From positions 1 to 41,424 of the forward strand of contig CACXVS010000025.1 of NCBI GenBank assembly GCA_902771155.1: DNA of 41,424 nucleotides. The letters run 5' to 3'. The notes beneath the pieces are model-generated. The model worked only from the letters and a program-made list of their open reading frames with translations. It searched no databases and was not told where the DNA came from. This document shows, piece after piece, positions 6,653 through 15,536 of the stretch. The DNA is from an uncultured Prevotellaceae bacterium. GTDB taxonomy: Bacteria > Bacteroidota > Bacteroidia > Bacteroidales > Bacteroidaceae. The position numbers and the translations under genes are program-made. Positions within the stretch are counted from its first letter, which is position 1; the number at the start of each line of letters is the position of its first letter.

Positions 6653-8881
6653 ATGAGTGTACATACGATTTATCTGAAGGATGGGGCCAAGATGATGCGC
6701 CCCGTTCTTAACCGAGAGGACTATCTGGCTTTGCGAAACGGCGACTGCCAACAATCTTATCTCGACCGGATACGCAAGGGCGAGGAGAACCTGAAGTTTG
6801 AACTCGTGCAGATGAACTACTCGTGCCTGCCCAACGAGGACGGCTCGCTGAAGGGCTCGAAGCGTTTGAGCACGACGGTGGGTATGGACATCGACCATAT
6901 TGCTCCCGACGATATGCCTAAGGTGAAGGAGCACATCCTGCAGAAGAAGGCCGAACTGGGGCTGCTGATGATGGAGGAGAGTGCCCGCGGCGGGGGTTAT
7001 CATCTGGTGTTCCGTCGTCGGCCGGAGTTAGACCAAGTGGGCAATCTAAAATGGGCTTCCGAACTCTTGGAGGTCGCTTACGATGCTAAGGCGAAGGATA
7101 TTACGCGCGTGTTCTTTACTACTACTGAGAACGAGCTGGTGTATCTTGATGATGAGATCTTCGAGATAAAAGAGGCCGAGCAAGGCTCTGCTCCCGCTGT
7201 TGCAGCGTTGCAGTGTTGCAGTTCGGAATACGATCCTCAGGCTGAGTATAACGGGGTGTTGTTTACGGACATCATCACGAAGTACTGGGAGCTGTTCAAC
7301 GAAGGGAAGATTCCCGCAGAGGGCGACCGCAATGCGCTGACGTTCGAACTGGCGGTGACGATACGCAGCATTTGCGACTACTCGTTGGAACGGATGATGC
7401 AGATTGTGCCAAACTACTGGGCTAAGAAAGAGGATACGCCCGAGGAGCGCAAGGCGGGTGAGGCCGAGTGGCGCAAGACCATTGAGAACGCGCTGAAGGA
7501 GCCGCGCAAGGGGATGCCCTACAGGTTGAAGCAGGTGCTGCAGGCACTGAAATCGACGGCGGTCGTCAAGGCCTGCGGCGGTACGCTGACCACACCGCCA
7601 CCAATGCCCAAGAAGCTGCCGCCGCTGATTAAGCTACTGACGAAGAACGTCCCTTGGTTCTACAAACCTGCTGTGGCCAATGCGGTGTTCCCTGCATTGG
7701 GTGCTCACCTGCACGGTGTGAAGTTCCGCTATTGGGACAATGTGGAGCACGAGGCCACCTTTATGAACGTGCTGATAGGCCGCCAGAGTATCGGTAAAGG
7801 TACCATCAAAAAGCCTATCGAGTACATCATGGAGGACATCAAGCAGCGCGACCAGCCCAACCGTCAGCGCGAGGCCGAGTGGAAGCAGAAGAATCCGGGT
7901 GCGAAGCAGAAGAAAGACCCGCGTCCGACCGATATCTGTATTCAGATGTTGATAGACAATCTGACGGATGCCATCTTCAACCAGCGAGTCATTGATGCCC
8001 ACAACAACGGCCAACGTTTCACATATCTTCTTGTTGACGAGATTGAAGGTCTGAAAAAGGTGACGTCGAAAGGCACGACGGACGAAGTGGGCCTGCTAAT
8101 CCGCAAGGCCTATGACAACTCAGAGGTAGGTCAGGATCGCTATGGTTCTGATTCGGTCTCAGGCATCGCCCCGCTTCGCTGGAACTTCAACGCCTCGACA
8201 ACGCCGCCTAATGCCCAGAGATTCTTTCGTAAGATGGTGAACGACGGTACTGTGAGCCGACTGGATATCTCGACCATTATCAGGACTGATGAGGACGATG
8301 ATACGGAGCCTATTCTGGGTATCTACGACCACACATTTGCCGCAGAACTGAAACCCTACATCGACCGCCTGGATGCTGCCAACGGACTCATTGAGTGCGC
8401 TCAATCGAAGAAACTGGCACTGGAGATGAAGCAGGAGAACAAGGATGCCGCAAAGCTCTTTGAGAGCGAGGCCTACAGGGTTTTCTCCTATCGTGCCAAC
8501 GTGATAGCCTGGCTGAAGGGTATGGTGCTCTATGTGGCTCACGGTTACAAATGGTCGAAGGAGATTGCAGAGTTTGTGCGCTGGACGCAGCAGTATAATC
8601 TGTGGTGTAAGATGCTGTACTTCGGTCAGCAACTGGAGAAAGAACTGCGTGAGGAAGTGGAGATTCAGCGCCAGTCGGGGCCTCAGAACCTGCTCGAACT
8701 ATTGCCTGATGATTTCACCAAAGACCAGTACCGCCAGATGCGTCAGCAGCAGGGCAAGAGCGGTAGCGGTGACGGCACACTGCGAAGTTGGCAAAGTCGT
8801 GGACACATCGTCTTTGACGAGGTGAGCGGCAGGTATTGCAAGACGGAAGAGTACAAGCAAAAATATGGAGGTAAGGTATGA
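6653..8881 (+). CDS. Primase-helicase of the BT4734/VirE-N type
   Basis: 742 residues, cytoplasmic. Residues about 1-170 form a BT4734-type domain with archaeo-eukaryotic primase features: the metal motif VGMDIDH (Asp79, Asp81), the ARGGGYHLVF motif (His117) and DITRVFF (149-155). A linker at about 174-200 encodes LQCC from the repeat tract listed at 7193. Residues about 330-560 are a P-loop helicase-like domain: Walker A GRQSIGKGT (376-384, Lys382), Walker B YLLVDE (458-463) and a sensor-like WNFNAST (510-516). The last 65 residues look like a winged-helix tail. All catalytic motifs are intact, so it can plausibly prime and unwind DNA, as in replication modules of phages and satellites. The next gene overlaps its stop by 4 nt. 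Confidence 0.8.
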   Translation: MSVHTIYLKDGAKMMRPVLNREDYLALRNGDCQQSYLDRIRKGEENLKFELVQMNYSCLPNEDGSLKGSKRLSTTVGMDIDHIAPDDMPKVKEHILQKKAELGLLMMEESARGGGYHLVFRRRPELDQVGNLKWASELLEVAYDAKAKDITRVFFTTTENELVYLDDEIFEIKEAEQGSAPAVAALQCCSSEYDPQAEYNGVLFTDIITKYWELFNEGKIPAEGDRNALTFELAVTIRSICDYSLERMMQIVPNYWAKKEDTPEERKAGEAEWRKTIENALKEPRKGMPYRLKQVLQALKSTAVVKACGGTLTTPPPMPKKLPPLIKLLTKNVPWFYKPAVANAVFPALGAHLHGVKFRYWDNVEHEATFMNVLIGRQSIGKGTIKKPIEYIMEDIKQRDQPNRQREAEWKQKNPGAKQKKDPRPTDICIQMLIDNLTDAIFNQRVIDAHNNGQRFTYLLVDEIEGLKKVTSKGTTDEVGLLIRKAYDNSEVGQDRYGSDSVSGIAPLRWNFNASTTPPNAQRFFRKMVNDGTVSRLDISTIIRTDEDDDTEPILGIYDHTFAAELKPYIDRLDAANGLIECAQSKKLALEMKQENKDAAKLFESEAYRVFSYRANVIAWLKGMVLYVAHGYKWSKEIAEFVRWTQQYNLWCKMLYFGQQLEKELREEVEIQRQSGPQNLLELLPDDFTKDQYRQMRQQQGKSGSGDGTLRSWQSRGHIVFDEVSGRYCKTEEYKQKYGGKV
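7193..7224. repeat. Inverted copy of the CACTGCAA repeat tract, inside the primase-helicase gene
   Basis: This 32-nt stretch is the reverse complement of 63-94 with two differences (at 7194 and 7206). It reads through the linker between the primase and helicase domains and encodes Ala-Ala-Leu-Gln-Cys-Cys-Ser. A low-constraint linker is a place where a DNA signal could be kept inside a coding region. Confidence 0.75.
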
Positions 8882-9252
8882 TTGATGTTCAAAACACCCA
8901 AGAATGTTTCGTGCAGCTCTGGCTACGGCTGGAGCGCACGAGGCAGCTCCTCCGGGGGCAATGCAGACGGTTCTGCATACGTCGTGTATTGAAATCGTGG
9001 TTTGGTGGCGAGGCCAACGACAACTTTATCTGGAAGGTTTGTAGGCTGTGCGATCAGGAAGGTTGGAACGAACTACCGCTGCCCTCGCTCTATCCGCGCA
9101 AGCATCGTGAACTGCTCCGTGCTATCGTGGCCGTCAAGACGAGCATCAGCTTCTACAGGATTAACCTGAGAGCCCTCGATAAGGCCTATAGCATCGCGTT
9201 CCCCAAGAGCACACCTATCAATGTGAAGAAGAAAAAAAGGAAGGTCGATTGA
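8878..9252 (+). CDS. Small basic protein at the end of the primase-helicase module
   Basis: 124 residues, starting in the ATGA overlap with the primase-helicase stop, so translation is probably coupled. I do not recognise the family. It is rich in arginine and has scattered cysteines (CRRFCIRRVLKSWFGG, then KVCRLCDQEGWNELPLP), which might bind a metal. Its last eight residues, KKKKRKVD, are strongly basic and suit nucleic-acid contact. A bacterial DNA- or RNA-binding partner of the primase-helicase is a reasonable guess, not a finding. It converges on the outer-membrane gene to its right with a 17-nt gap. Confidence 0.6.
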   Translation: MIDVQNTQECFVQLWLRLERTRQLLRGQCRRFCIRRVLKSWFGGEANDNFIWKVCRLCDQEGWNELPLPSLYPRKHRELLRAIVAVKTSISFYRINLRALDKAYSIAFPKSTPINVKKKKRKVD

Positions 9253-9269
9253 ACCTTCCTTATTCTTCC

Positions 9270-12224
9270 TTAGAATCTGCGACCACCACCGCCGCCACCG
9301 CCAAAGCCGCCGCGACCGCCGCCGCCACCACGAGGACCGCCAAAGCCGCCACCGCGTCCGCCAGGACCGCCGCCACGAGGACCACCGCCGAAGCCGAAGC
9401 CGCCGCCACCTCCAAAGAGGTTCAGACGATAAATGACGTGGAGCATCGCATAGTTGGTGATAGCGTTATACTCTGTGTCGCTACGCTGGCTGGCAGAGAT
9501 CATGTGGCTGATGGTGGATTGCTGGTGCAGGATATCGTAGAGTTGGAGCGAGATGGTGAGCGCGTTGCCCCTCAGGAAACTCTGCGACACCTGGGCATTC
9601 CATATCAGTTCGTTGGTGTTCAGCGAATTGTCGTTATAACCGCGACGACTCTGCATATTCAGGTTGGTTGTCAGCGAGGTGCCCCAGGGAGCGGTTACGC
9701 CGACCATTCCTCCGTAGGAGAACTGCCAGGTGTCGAGGTTGTTGTTGGGCTGAAGTTCGCTGCGAGAATGGTTGTAGTTCAACGAGCCGTTGAGTTCGAC
9801 CTCGATCCATTCGTTACGGTAGCTGGCAGCCAGGCGCTCGCCTATACCGAGCGTATTGGTAACACTCTTCTGCGAGTCTTTTTCACTTCCCACGCTGACA
9901 TAGCCTACGTTGTGGTTGTAGCTCAGGTTGGTAAACGTGTTGACGTTGAAGAAGGCGGCTGAATCGACTGCGGTATTGAACATAAAGCCCAGATTACCAT
10001 TCCAGTTGCCGTTGATGTTCTCGGGACGGGTGATCGTACCACCAGTCTCTGGGTTATAGGTGGACTTGTTGGCTATCGAGTTGCTCGTCGTCGAGAAGTT
10101 CACGAAGGTCATCACAGCCCGCTGGTGCTTCTGGAAATAGTCGTTGTAGAAGAGGTTGAAGTTCTGGGTGAACGAGGGCTTCAGACCAGGATTACCCGTT
10201 GAGATGCGCAGGGGGTTGCTATCGTCGCGGATATCGAGAAGGTCGCTCATCGAGGGCTGCTGGGTACGACCGCGATAGGTGAAGCGCAGCTGGCCTGTGG
10301 CCGACTTCTTCCAACGGAAGTCGAGCGTCGGGGTGAAGTTGGTCACCGTTCGCGTGGTGTCGGCATGAACGCCCTGATAGTCCTGAATAAAGTGCGACTT
10401 CTGGGGAATCACCTGGAAACCTACGTTGAAGTTATAGGCCTTGCGCACGATGCGCAGCATCACCTCGCCCGTATGGGTATAGTTCTTGTACTCCGACATA
10501 CGGCTCAGGTTCGAATCCTCGTAATAGTCGAGAGGATTGGTAAGCCGACTCAGATAGGCATCCCAGTTACGATACTCGGGGGCGATGTCCATATAGTTCA
10601 CGCCCGTCAGACTGTAGGTAGCACGATCGCTCTTGGTATAGCTGTACTGATAGGTGTAGCTGAACTGGAGATAGACCTGACGGAAAATGGGCTCGCTATA
10701 CGTGAGACGTGCGCTATAGCTCCAGCGGTCTTCCGGAGTCAGATTATAGCGGTTGGTCATCGTCGTGTCGGGGTCCAGGGGATTGGTGAAGAGGTAGATA
10801 TAGTTGTTCGACATCGACTTGCTGGTGCCCTCGCTCCAGTTACCGTTCAGGCGCAGCGTGATGTTTCGGCCGTTGTTGCTCAGCTTTCTGTTAAACTGCA
10901 GCATACCGCCCAGATTCTTCGAGTCGCTATAGTTGATGCCATCCTGCATATTGAGGTTTTTCACGATTCCCTTGTCGATCAGTCTGCCGATATCGCTCAG
11001 AGGGTCGGTCGTATAGTTATAGGGATTTTCGTTTTCTGTAAACGTGGCATTCGTACTGTTGTTAGTTCCGTCGTTGGAGTTGTAGCGCAGGTTAGGACGG
11101 AACATGATGTTGGTCATCGAGTCGGGCTGCCACTCCAGTCGCATCTGTGCATTCCAGTTGTTCGAGCGGCTGTAATTCTGACTGAGGCTGTTGCCGAACG
11201 ACGACATCTTATCGCTGAAGAAGGTCTCGGTAGATCCCTTCGACCTCACGTCGCCGTCACTGTGGTTCCAGCGCACACTACCATCGACCTTCAGCTTGTC
11301 GGTCTTCTCGTAGTTGACGTTCACACCGGCCATCTTGTTGGCGGTCAGTCCCTGGCGCCCGCCGCCCCAACGGCCACCGCCACCGCCTCCGGGGAATCCC
11401 ATATCGTTGGTGTTGTTGGCATTGGTCATAAGAAACACCTTCAGGTCGTTCTTCATCACACCTCCGAAGATACGTCCGGAATAGCGGTGCTTGGTACCTG
11501 CTGCCACATCGGCGTTCACCATCACGCCCTTGTTCATACCAGCCTTGATACCGAAGTCGAGCACGGTTTCCTCCTCACCGTCCTCAATACCCGAGATACG
11601 GGCCAGGTCGCTCTGCTGGTCGTAGGCCTTAATACGGTCGATGATGTTGGTGGGCAGGTTCTTCATGGCGGTCTTGGTATCGCCCGTCATAAACTCCTTA
11701 CCGTCAACAAGAATCTTCTTGACCTCCTTACCGTTAATCTTAATCGTACCGTCGTCGCTCACCTCAGCACCGGGCAGTCGCTTGACGAGTTCCTCCACTA
11801 CCGAGCCCTCAGGGGTACGGAAGGCGTTGGCATTATATACAAAGGTATCGGCCTTCAGCGTCACCTTCGAGGCATGAGCCGTCACCGTAGCACCCTGCAG
11901 CATAATGGCATCGGGCTCGATTTTGATCGTGCCGGCATGATAGTCCTTACCGTCCTTGATATTGATTTTCTTGGTGTAGGTCTTAAATCCCACGTAGGTT
12001 ACTTGCAGGGTGTAGCTGCCGTCGCGGGGAGCCTTCATGGAGAATCCTCCATTGGCATTGGTCACTGCATTAGCAACAACTTTCTCACCTGAGAGCAGGG
12101 CAGCAGTAGCCTGGATAACGGCTTCCTGAGTATCCTGTTCTACAACCTTTCCTGTTACCGTTCGCTGTGCGAACGTCGTAACCGCCATCGCTAGGGCGGT
12201 TACAATAAGTATCACTTTTCTCAT
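9270..12224 (-). CDS. Outer-membrane beta-barrel protein with carboxypeptidase-regulatory-like and plug domains (OMP_b-brl_3 type)
   Basis: About 984 residues. The start at 12224 gives a clean signal peptide (MRKVILIVTALAMAVTTFAQ); the longer frame to 12353 would read through the opposing aroB promoter. Next come a CarboxypepD_reg-like domain (TVTGKVVEQDTQEAVIQATAA... to about residue 100), a plug-like domain (VVEELVKRLPGAEVSDDGTIKINGKEVKKILVDGKEF), and a long barrel rich in Asn, Tyr and Thr strands. It resembles TonB-dependent receptors of the OMP_b-brl_3 group; no SusD partner is adjacent. Two glycine-rich segments stand out: a short internal one (PGGGGGGRWGGG) and a C-terminal tail of almost 50 residues of Gly, Arg and Phe ending in RRF. 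The transported substrate is unknown. Confidence 0.85.
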   Translation of the reverse strand: MRKVILIVTALAMAVTTFAQRTVTGKVVEQDTQEAVIQATAALLSGEKVVANAVTNANGGFSMKAPRDGSYTLQVTYVGFKTYTKKINIKDGKDYHAGTIKIEPDAIMLQGATVTAHASKVTLKADTFVYNANAFRTPEGSVVEELVKRLPGAEVSDDGTIKINGKEVKKILVDGKEFMTGDTKTAMKNLPTNIIDRIKAYDQQSDLARISGIEDGEEETVLDFGIKAGMNKGVMVNADVAAGTKHRYSGRIFGGVMKNDLKVFLMTNANNTNDMGFPGGGGGGRWGGGRQGLTANKMAGVNVNYEKTDKLKVDGSVRWNHSDGDVRSKGSTETFFSDKMSSFGNSLSQNYSRSNNWNAQMRLEWQPDSMTNIMFRPNLRYNSNDGTNNSTNATFTENENPYNYTTDPLSDIGRLIDKGIVKNLNMQDGINYSDSKNLGGMLQFNRKLSNNGRNITLRLNGNWSEGTSKSMSNNYIYLFTNPLDPDTTMTNRYNLTPEDRWSYSARLTYSEPIFRQVYLQFSYTYQYSYTKSDRATYSLTGVNYMDIAPEYRNWDAYLSRLTNPLDYYEDSNLSRMSEYKNYTHTGEVMLRIVRKAYNFNVGFQVIPQKSHFIQDYQGVHADTTRTVTNFTPTLDFRWKKSATGQLRFTYRGRTQQPSMSDLLDIRDDSNPLRISTGNPGLKPSFTQNFNLFYNDYFQKHQRAVMTFVNFSTTSNSIANKSTYNPETGGTITRPENINGNWNGNLGFMFNTAVDSAAFFNVNTFTNLSYNHNVGYVSVGSEKDSQKSVTNTLGIGERLAASYRNEWIEVELNGSLNYNHSRSELQPNNNLDTWQFSYGGMVGVTAPWGTSLTTNLNMQSRRGYNDNSLNTNELIWNAQVSQSFLRGNALTISLQLYDILHQQSTISHMISASQRSDTEYNAITNYAMLHVIYRLNLFGGGGGFGFGGGPRGGGPGGRGGGFGGPRGGGGGRGGFGGGGGGGRRF

Positions 12225-12329
12225 GCTCTTTGTTTGATTAACTTGACACTTTGACGGAAAAAACAAGGAAAAGTTTAACGAGTGCTGTATTTTTTTAGTT
12301 TTTCGTTCGTCTGTTTCAAATAATAATTG

Positions 12330-12337
12330 TATCTTTG
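12330..12337 (+). promoter_or_regulatory. -7 box of the aroB promoter
   Basis: TATCTTTG with a start expected near 12344. This supports the ATG at 12377 for aroB over in-frame codons further upstream. No clean TTG lies 19-21 nt before it. Confidence 0.6.
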
Positions 12338-12376
12338 CACCCGTTAACATCAAGGTCTGAACCCAACCATAAAAAG

Positions 12377-13426
12377 ATGAACCAACAAAAAGTCATCATT
12401 GCGGAAAAACTTGAGCAGTCCCTCAACGAGGCCATTTCTTGTTGTGAGCACGACCGTATCTTTATGCTGGCCGATGAAACAACTGCCCGCTGTTGTCTGC
12501 CCGTTGTAAAGGGGTTCAGCGCATTAAGCGATGCCAGACTTATCACCATTGGCGCAACAGACACCCACAAGACACTTGATTCTCTGGCCCACGTTTGGGA
12601 AGAACTGGGCACAGGCGGAGCCACCCGACACTCCTTATTAATTAATATAGGTGGCGGTATGGTGACCGATCTGGGAGGTTTTGCTGCCTCTACCTTCAAG
12701 CGGGGCATCAACTACATCAACATCCCTACTACGCTGCTGGCTATGGTCGATGCCAGCGTGGGCGGTAAGACGGGCATCAACTTCAGAGGACTGAAAAACG
12801 AGATCGGCGTGTTCAACAACGCCAGTTCGGTAATCCTCGACACCCAGTTCCTGACGACGCTCGATGCCGAGAACGTCTGTTCAGGCTACGCAGAGATGCT
12901 GAAGCACGGTCTTATCTCCAACGAACAGATGTGGGGCCAGCTTCTAAGCTTCAACCTCGAGCAGCCCGATCTGGTGGCACTTCGCAGTATGGTGGCCGAC
13001 AGTGTGGCCGTCAAGGAGCGCATCGTCACAGAGGATCCCACAGAGAAAGGCATCCGCAAGGCCCTTAACCTGGGGCACACCGTGGGGCACGCCTTCGAAT
13101 CGCTGGCCTTACAGCGCAAGCCCGTACTTCACGGCTATGCCGTAGCCTGGGGGCTCATCTGCGAACTCTACCTGAGTTGCATCAAGACGGGTTTCCCAAC
13201 GGATAAGATGCACCAGACCGTCGGTTTCATCAAGGAGCACTACGGGAAGATGACCATTACCTGTGACGACTACCCTGCCCTGCTCGAACTGATGACGCAC
13301 GACAAGAAGAATGTGGCCGACACGATTAACTTCACGTTATTAGGGGCTATCGGAGACATCCGCATCAACCAGACTGCCACCAAAGAAGAGATTTACGAAG
13401 CCCTCGACTTCTACAGGGAGGGCTAA
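12377..13426 (+). CDS. aroB: 3-dehydroquinate synthase
   Basis: 349 residues, the usual length. It converts DAHP to 3-dehydroquinate in the shikimate pathway, which supplies chorismate for aromatic amino acids and for menaquinone. The NAD-binding segment INIGGGMVTDLGGFAAS (89-105) and IPTTLLAMVDASVGGKTGIN (117-135) are typical. Expected zinc ligands are present: Glu173 in YAEMLKHG, His234 in NLGHTVGHAFE and His252 in LHGYAVAWG. It stands next to the men genes, which consume chorismate, but runs in the opposite direction and converges on menE through a shared gap with a terminator. Confidence 0.95.
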   Translation: MNQQKVIIAEKLEQSLNEAISCCEHDRIFMLADETTARCCLPVVKGFSALSDARLITIGATDTHKTLDSLAHVWEELGTGGATRHSLLINIGGGMVTDLGGFAASTFKRGINYINIPTTLLAMVDASVGGKTGINFRGLKNEIGVFNNASSVILDTQFLTTLDAENVCSGYAEMLKHGLISNEQMWGQLLSFNLEQPDLVALRSMVADSVAVKERIVTEDPTEKGIRKALNLGHTVGHAFESLALQRKPVLHGYAVAWGLICELYLSCIKTGFPTDKMHQTVGFIKEHYGKMTITCDDYPALLELMTHDKKNVADTINFTLLGAIGDIRINQTATKEEIYEALDFYREG

Positions 13427-13483
13427 CCTGATAAAGATTAACCAATCAACTTAATTGACCTAATCATATTACTAACTAATCGC

Positions 13484-13520
13484 AGATAGGGCCGCTCGTG
13501 AGAGTAGCCCTATCTCTTTT
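13484..13520 (+). terminator. Rho-independent terminator of aroB
   Basis: A perfect 9-bp stem, AGATAGGGC (13484-13492) with GCCCTATCT (13507-13515), followed by CTTTTT. It lies just past the aroB stop and touches the end of menE on the other strand. The minus-strand side has no T-run. Confidence 0.85.
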
Positions 13521-14483
13521 TCAGCCTTTTGCCAGTACTTCTGCCTGCTTGCGGGCAGGCTTACCTGTGGCAGTCAGGGGAATTGTGGGGACATGCAGAT
13601 AGGCGCGGGGCTGGTGGTATTTGGGAAGGATGCGCTCACAGATAGCTTGAGCCTCGTAGGTAGAGCCTTCAGTCAGCAGCACCACGATCTCACCGAATTT
13701 CTCATCTGGCCGTTTGCTGATCATGAAAGGGTGGCGCATATAAGGCTGCAATGATCGCTCTACCTGCTCCGCCTGAATCTTCAGACCGCCCGAACAGATA
13801 ACATTGTCCTTGCGCCCGAGAATGCGGAATCGCCCATCTGTAGCAAGTTCGGCTATATCGTTGGTCACCAGACGCCCCTCGCATACCTCAGGAGCCTCGA
13901 TCACCAGACAACCGTCGGCAGAGAGACTGACGCTCACAGCATCAAAGGGCGAGTACCACTCTGAGGCCTCTGGACCCGAAAGCCGGCGCAGGGCGATGTG
14001 GGAGAGTGTCTCAGTCATACCATAGGTGCTCCAGACGGCATTCGGAAAGGTTTTCAGCACTGCAGCCATCGCCTCGTCGATGGCACCGCCGCCGATAATC
14101 AACTGTTTGATCTGCATGAGACGTTCGCGCTCTTCTGGTACCTGAAGCGAATTAAACACCTGCATCGGCACCATAGCGGCAAAGTTGATGTAGGAGTTGA
14201 CAGCAGCCAACGGATGACCTGACGGCTCGACAGCAATCAGTTTCAGTCTGCGCTCCAGTGAGCGCACCACCATCATCTTACCGGCTATATAGTCGAGCGA
14301 CATACAGAGCAAGGCGGTGTCGCCCTCGTGGAGAGCAAGAAAGTCGCAGGTGATACGGGCAGAAGCAAGCATCCGCCGCTTCTCCACCATCATAGGCTTC
14401 GGAGCGCCCGTAGAACCGCTCGTCTGTACATGAACATAGGGCGAAGAGTTATTCCACTCCTCCAAGAATTCCTCCAAAGACAT
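13521..14483 (-). CDS. menE: o-Succinylbenzoate-CoA ligase
   Basis: 320 residues, a short ANL-family ligase typical of Bacteroidetes MenE. It activates o-succinylbenzoate with ATP and CoA in menaquinone synthesis. Motifs in order: the P-loop-like TSGSTGAPKP (21-30), YGMTET (154-159), the hinge GRKDNVICSGG and the C-terminal catalytic lysine region LTATGKPARK. It lacks the long N-terminal part of full-length acyl-CoA ligases, as this subfamily does. It is last in a menB-menC-menE run, 9 nt after menC. Confidence 0.9.
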   Translation of the reverse strand: MSLEEFLEEWNNSSPYVHVQTSGSTGAPKPMMVEKRRMLASARITCDFLALHEGDTALLCMSLDYIAGKMMVVRSLERRLKLIAVEPSGHPLAAVNSYINFAAMVPMQVFNSLQVPEERERLMQIKQLIIGGGAIDEAMAAVLKTFPNAVWSTYGMTETLSHIALRRLSGPEASEWYSPFDAVSVSLSADGCLVIEAPEVCEGRLVTNDIAELATDGRFRILGRKDNVICSGGLKIQAEQVERSLQPYMRHPFMISKRPDEKFGEIVVLLTEGSTYEAQAICERILPKYHQPRAYLHVPTIPLTATGKPARKQAEVLAKG

Positions 14484-14492
14484 CTTACCTTT

Positions 14493-15503
14493 TTACTTTC
14501 TCCACAGCTGGTCGCCCCTGATTTCTAAGGGCAGAGGGATATTATCAGTAAACAACTGGCCCGTACCCAACCCTTGGGGCATACGGATATCGTCACCATA
14601 AACGTCGGAGGCGAACTGGGCAATAGCGTTCAATCCAATGTTACTCTCCAGAGCGGAAGTAATCCACGACCCTATACCCTGTTGCTTTGCTGCCTCTATC
14701 CACTCCCTGCAACCCATCATACCACCGTGCAACGAAGGTTTCAGGATGATATAACGGGGCTTGATGATATTCAGCATATGGGCCTTCATCTCCGGATCGT
14801 TCACGCCTATCAGTTCTTCGTCGAGGGCAATGGGCAACGGCGACTCCCGGCAAAGCTCTGCCATATAGGCCCACTGTCCGGCCTTAATAGGTTGTTCTAT
14901 GGAGTGGATGGCATATTGAGAGAGCAGTTCCAGCTTGTAAAGCGCCTCCTCAAAGGGGAAAGCCCCGTTGGCGTCGAGTCTCAACTCCACCTCGTGGAAC
15001 GAGAACCGCTCACGGATGCGCTTCACCAGATCCAGTTCCTGATCGAAGTCGATGGCGCCAATCTTCAGTTTCACGCAACGGAAACCTTTCTCCAGTTTCT
15101 CCTCCATACGCTTCAGCATCTCTTCGTAACTGCCCATCCACACCAGACCGTTGATGGGGATGCCCACCTCACCACGACTGAAGGCCGTATCAAACAGTTG
15201 GCCGCCTTGCTGAAGGTTTAGGAGGGCCGTTTCAAGGCCGAAGAGCATCGAGGGGTATGTGCGCAAGGCCTCATAGTCTATCTCGCCCGTCTCGCAGAGC
15301 GACTGACAGAATCCCTCGAGCACCTCTCCGTAATCGGGCCTTGCGTCACAACTTAAGTCGGGCAGAGGTGCGCACTCCCCCACTCCCTCACGCAGACCGT
15401 CAGAAAGATGCACGAGCCAGATTTTACGAGTAGTATAAACCCCTCTCGACGTGCCCGCAGGCTGCTTGAAATGCAGCAGTCGTTCTTCTATTTCAAATCG
15501 CAT
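14493..15503 (-). CDS. menC: o-Succinylbenzoate synthase
   Basis: 336 residues, enolase superfamily. It dehydrates SHCHC to o-succinylbenzoate. The N-terminal capping domain is followed by the barrel with the KxK pair CVKLKIGA (Lys145, Lys147). The metal ligands are Asp177 (LRLDANG), Glu203 (SIEQP) and Asp228 (IALDEE), and the opposite base is Lys255 (IILKPSLHGG). All catalytic positions are intact. It lies 33 nt after menB and 9 nt before menE, so the three are one operon. Confidence 0.9.
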   Translation of the reverse strand: MRFEIEERLLHFKQPAGTSRGVYTTRKIWLVHLSDGLREGVGECAPLPDLSCDARPDYGEVLEGFCQSLCETGEIDYEALRTYPSMLFGLETALLNLQQGGQLFDTAFSRGEVGIPINGLVWMGSYEEMLKRMEEKLEKGFRCVKLKIGAIDFDQELDLVKRIRERFSFHEVELRLDANGAFPFEEALYKLELLSQYAIHSIEQPIKAGQWAYMAELCRESPLPIALDEELIGVNDPEMKAHMLNIIKPRYIILKPSLHGGMMGCREWIEAAKQQGIGSWITSALESNIGLNAIAQFASDVYGDDIRMPQGLGTGQLFTDNIPLPLEIRGDQLWRK

Positions 15504-15536
15504 AATGATATCCGTTTAAAACCGAACCTAAAAGCA

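Noticed and set aside
9229..9252. KKKKRKVD tail looking like a nuclear localisation signal
   Set aside because: The match to the SV40-type signal is most simply a basic nucleic-acid-binding tail of a bacterial protein; nothing else points to targeting of a eukaryotic nucleus.
10365..12092. 575-codon open frame on the plus strand opposite the outer-membrane gene
   Set aside because: It is the mirror of a clear barrel protein gene with signal peptide and domains; its own product has no recognisable domain and is rich in His, Val and Gly as expected for a shadow frame.
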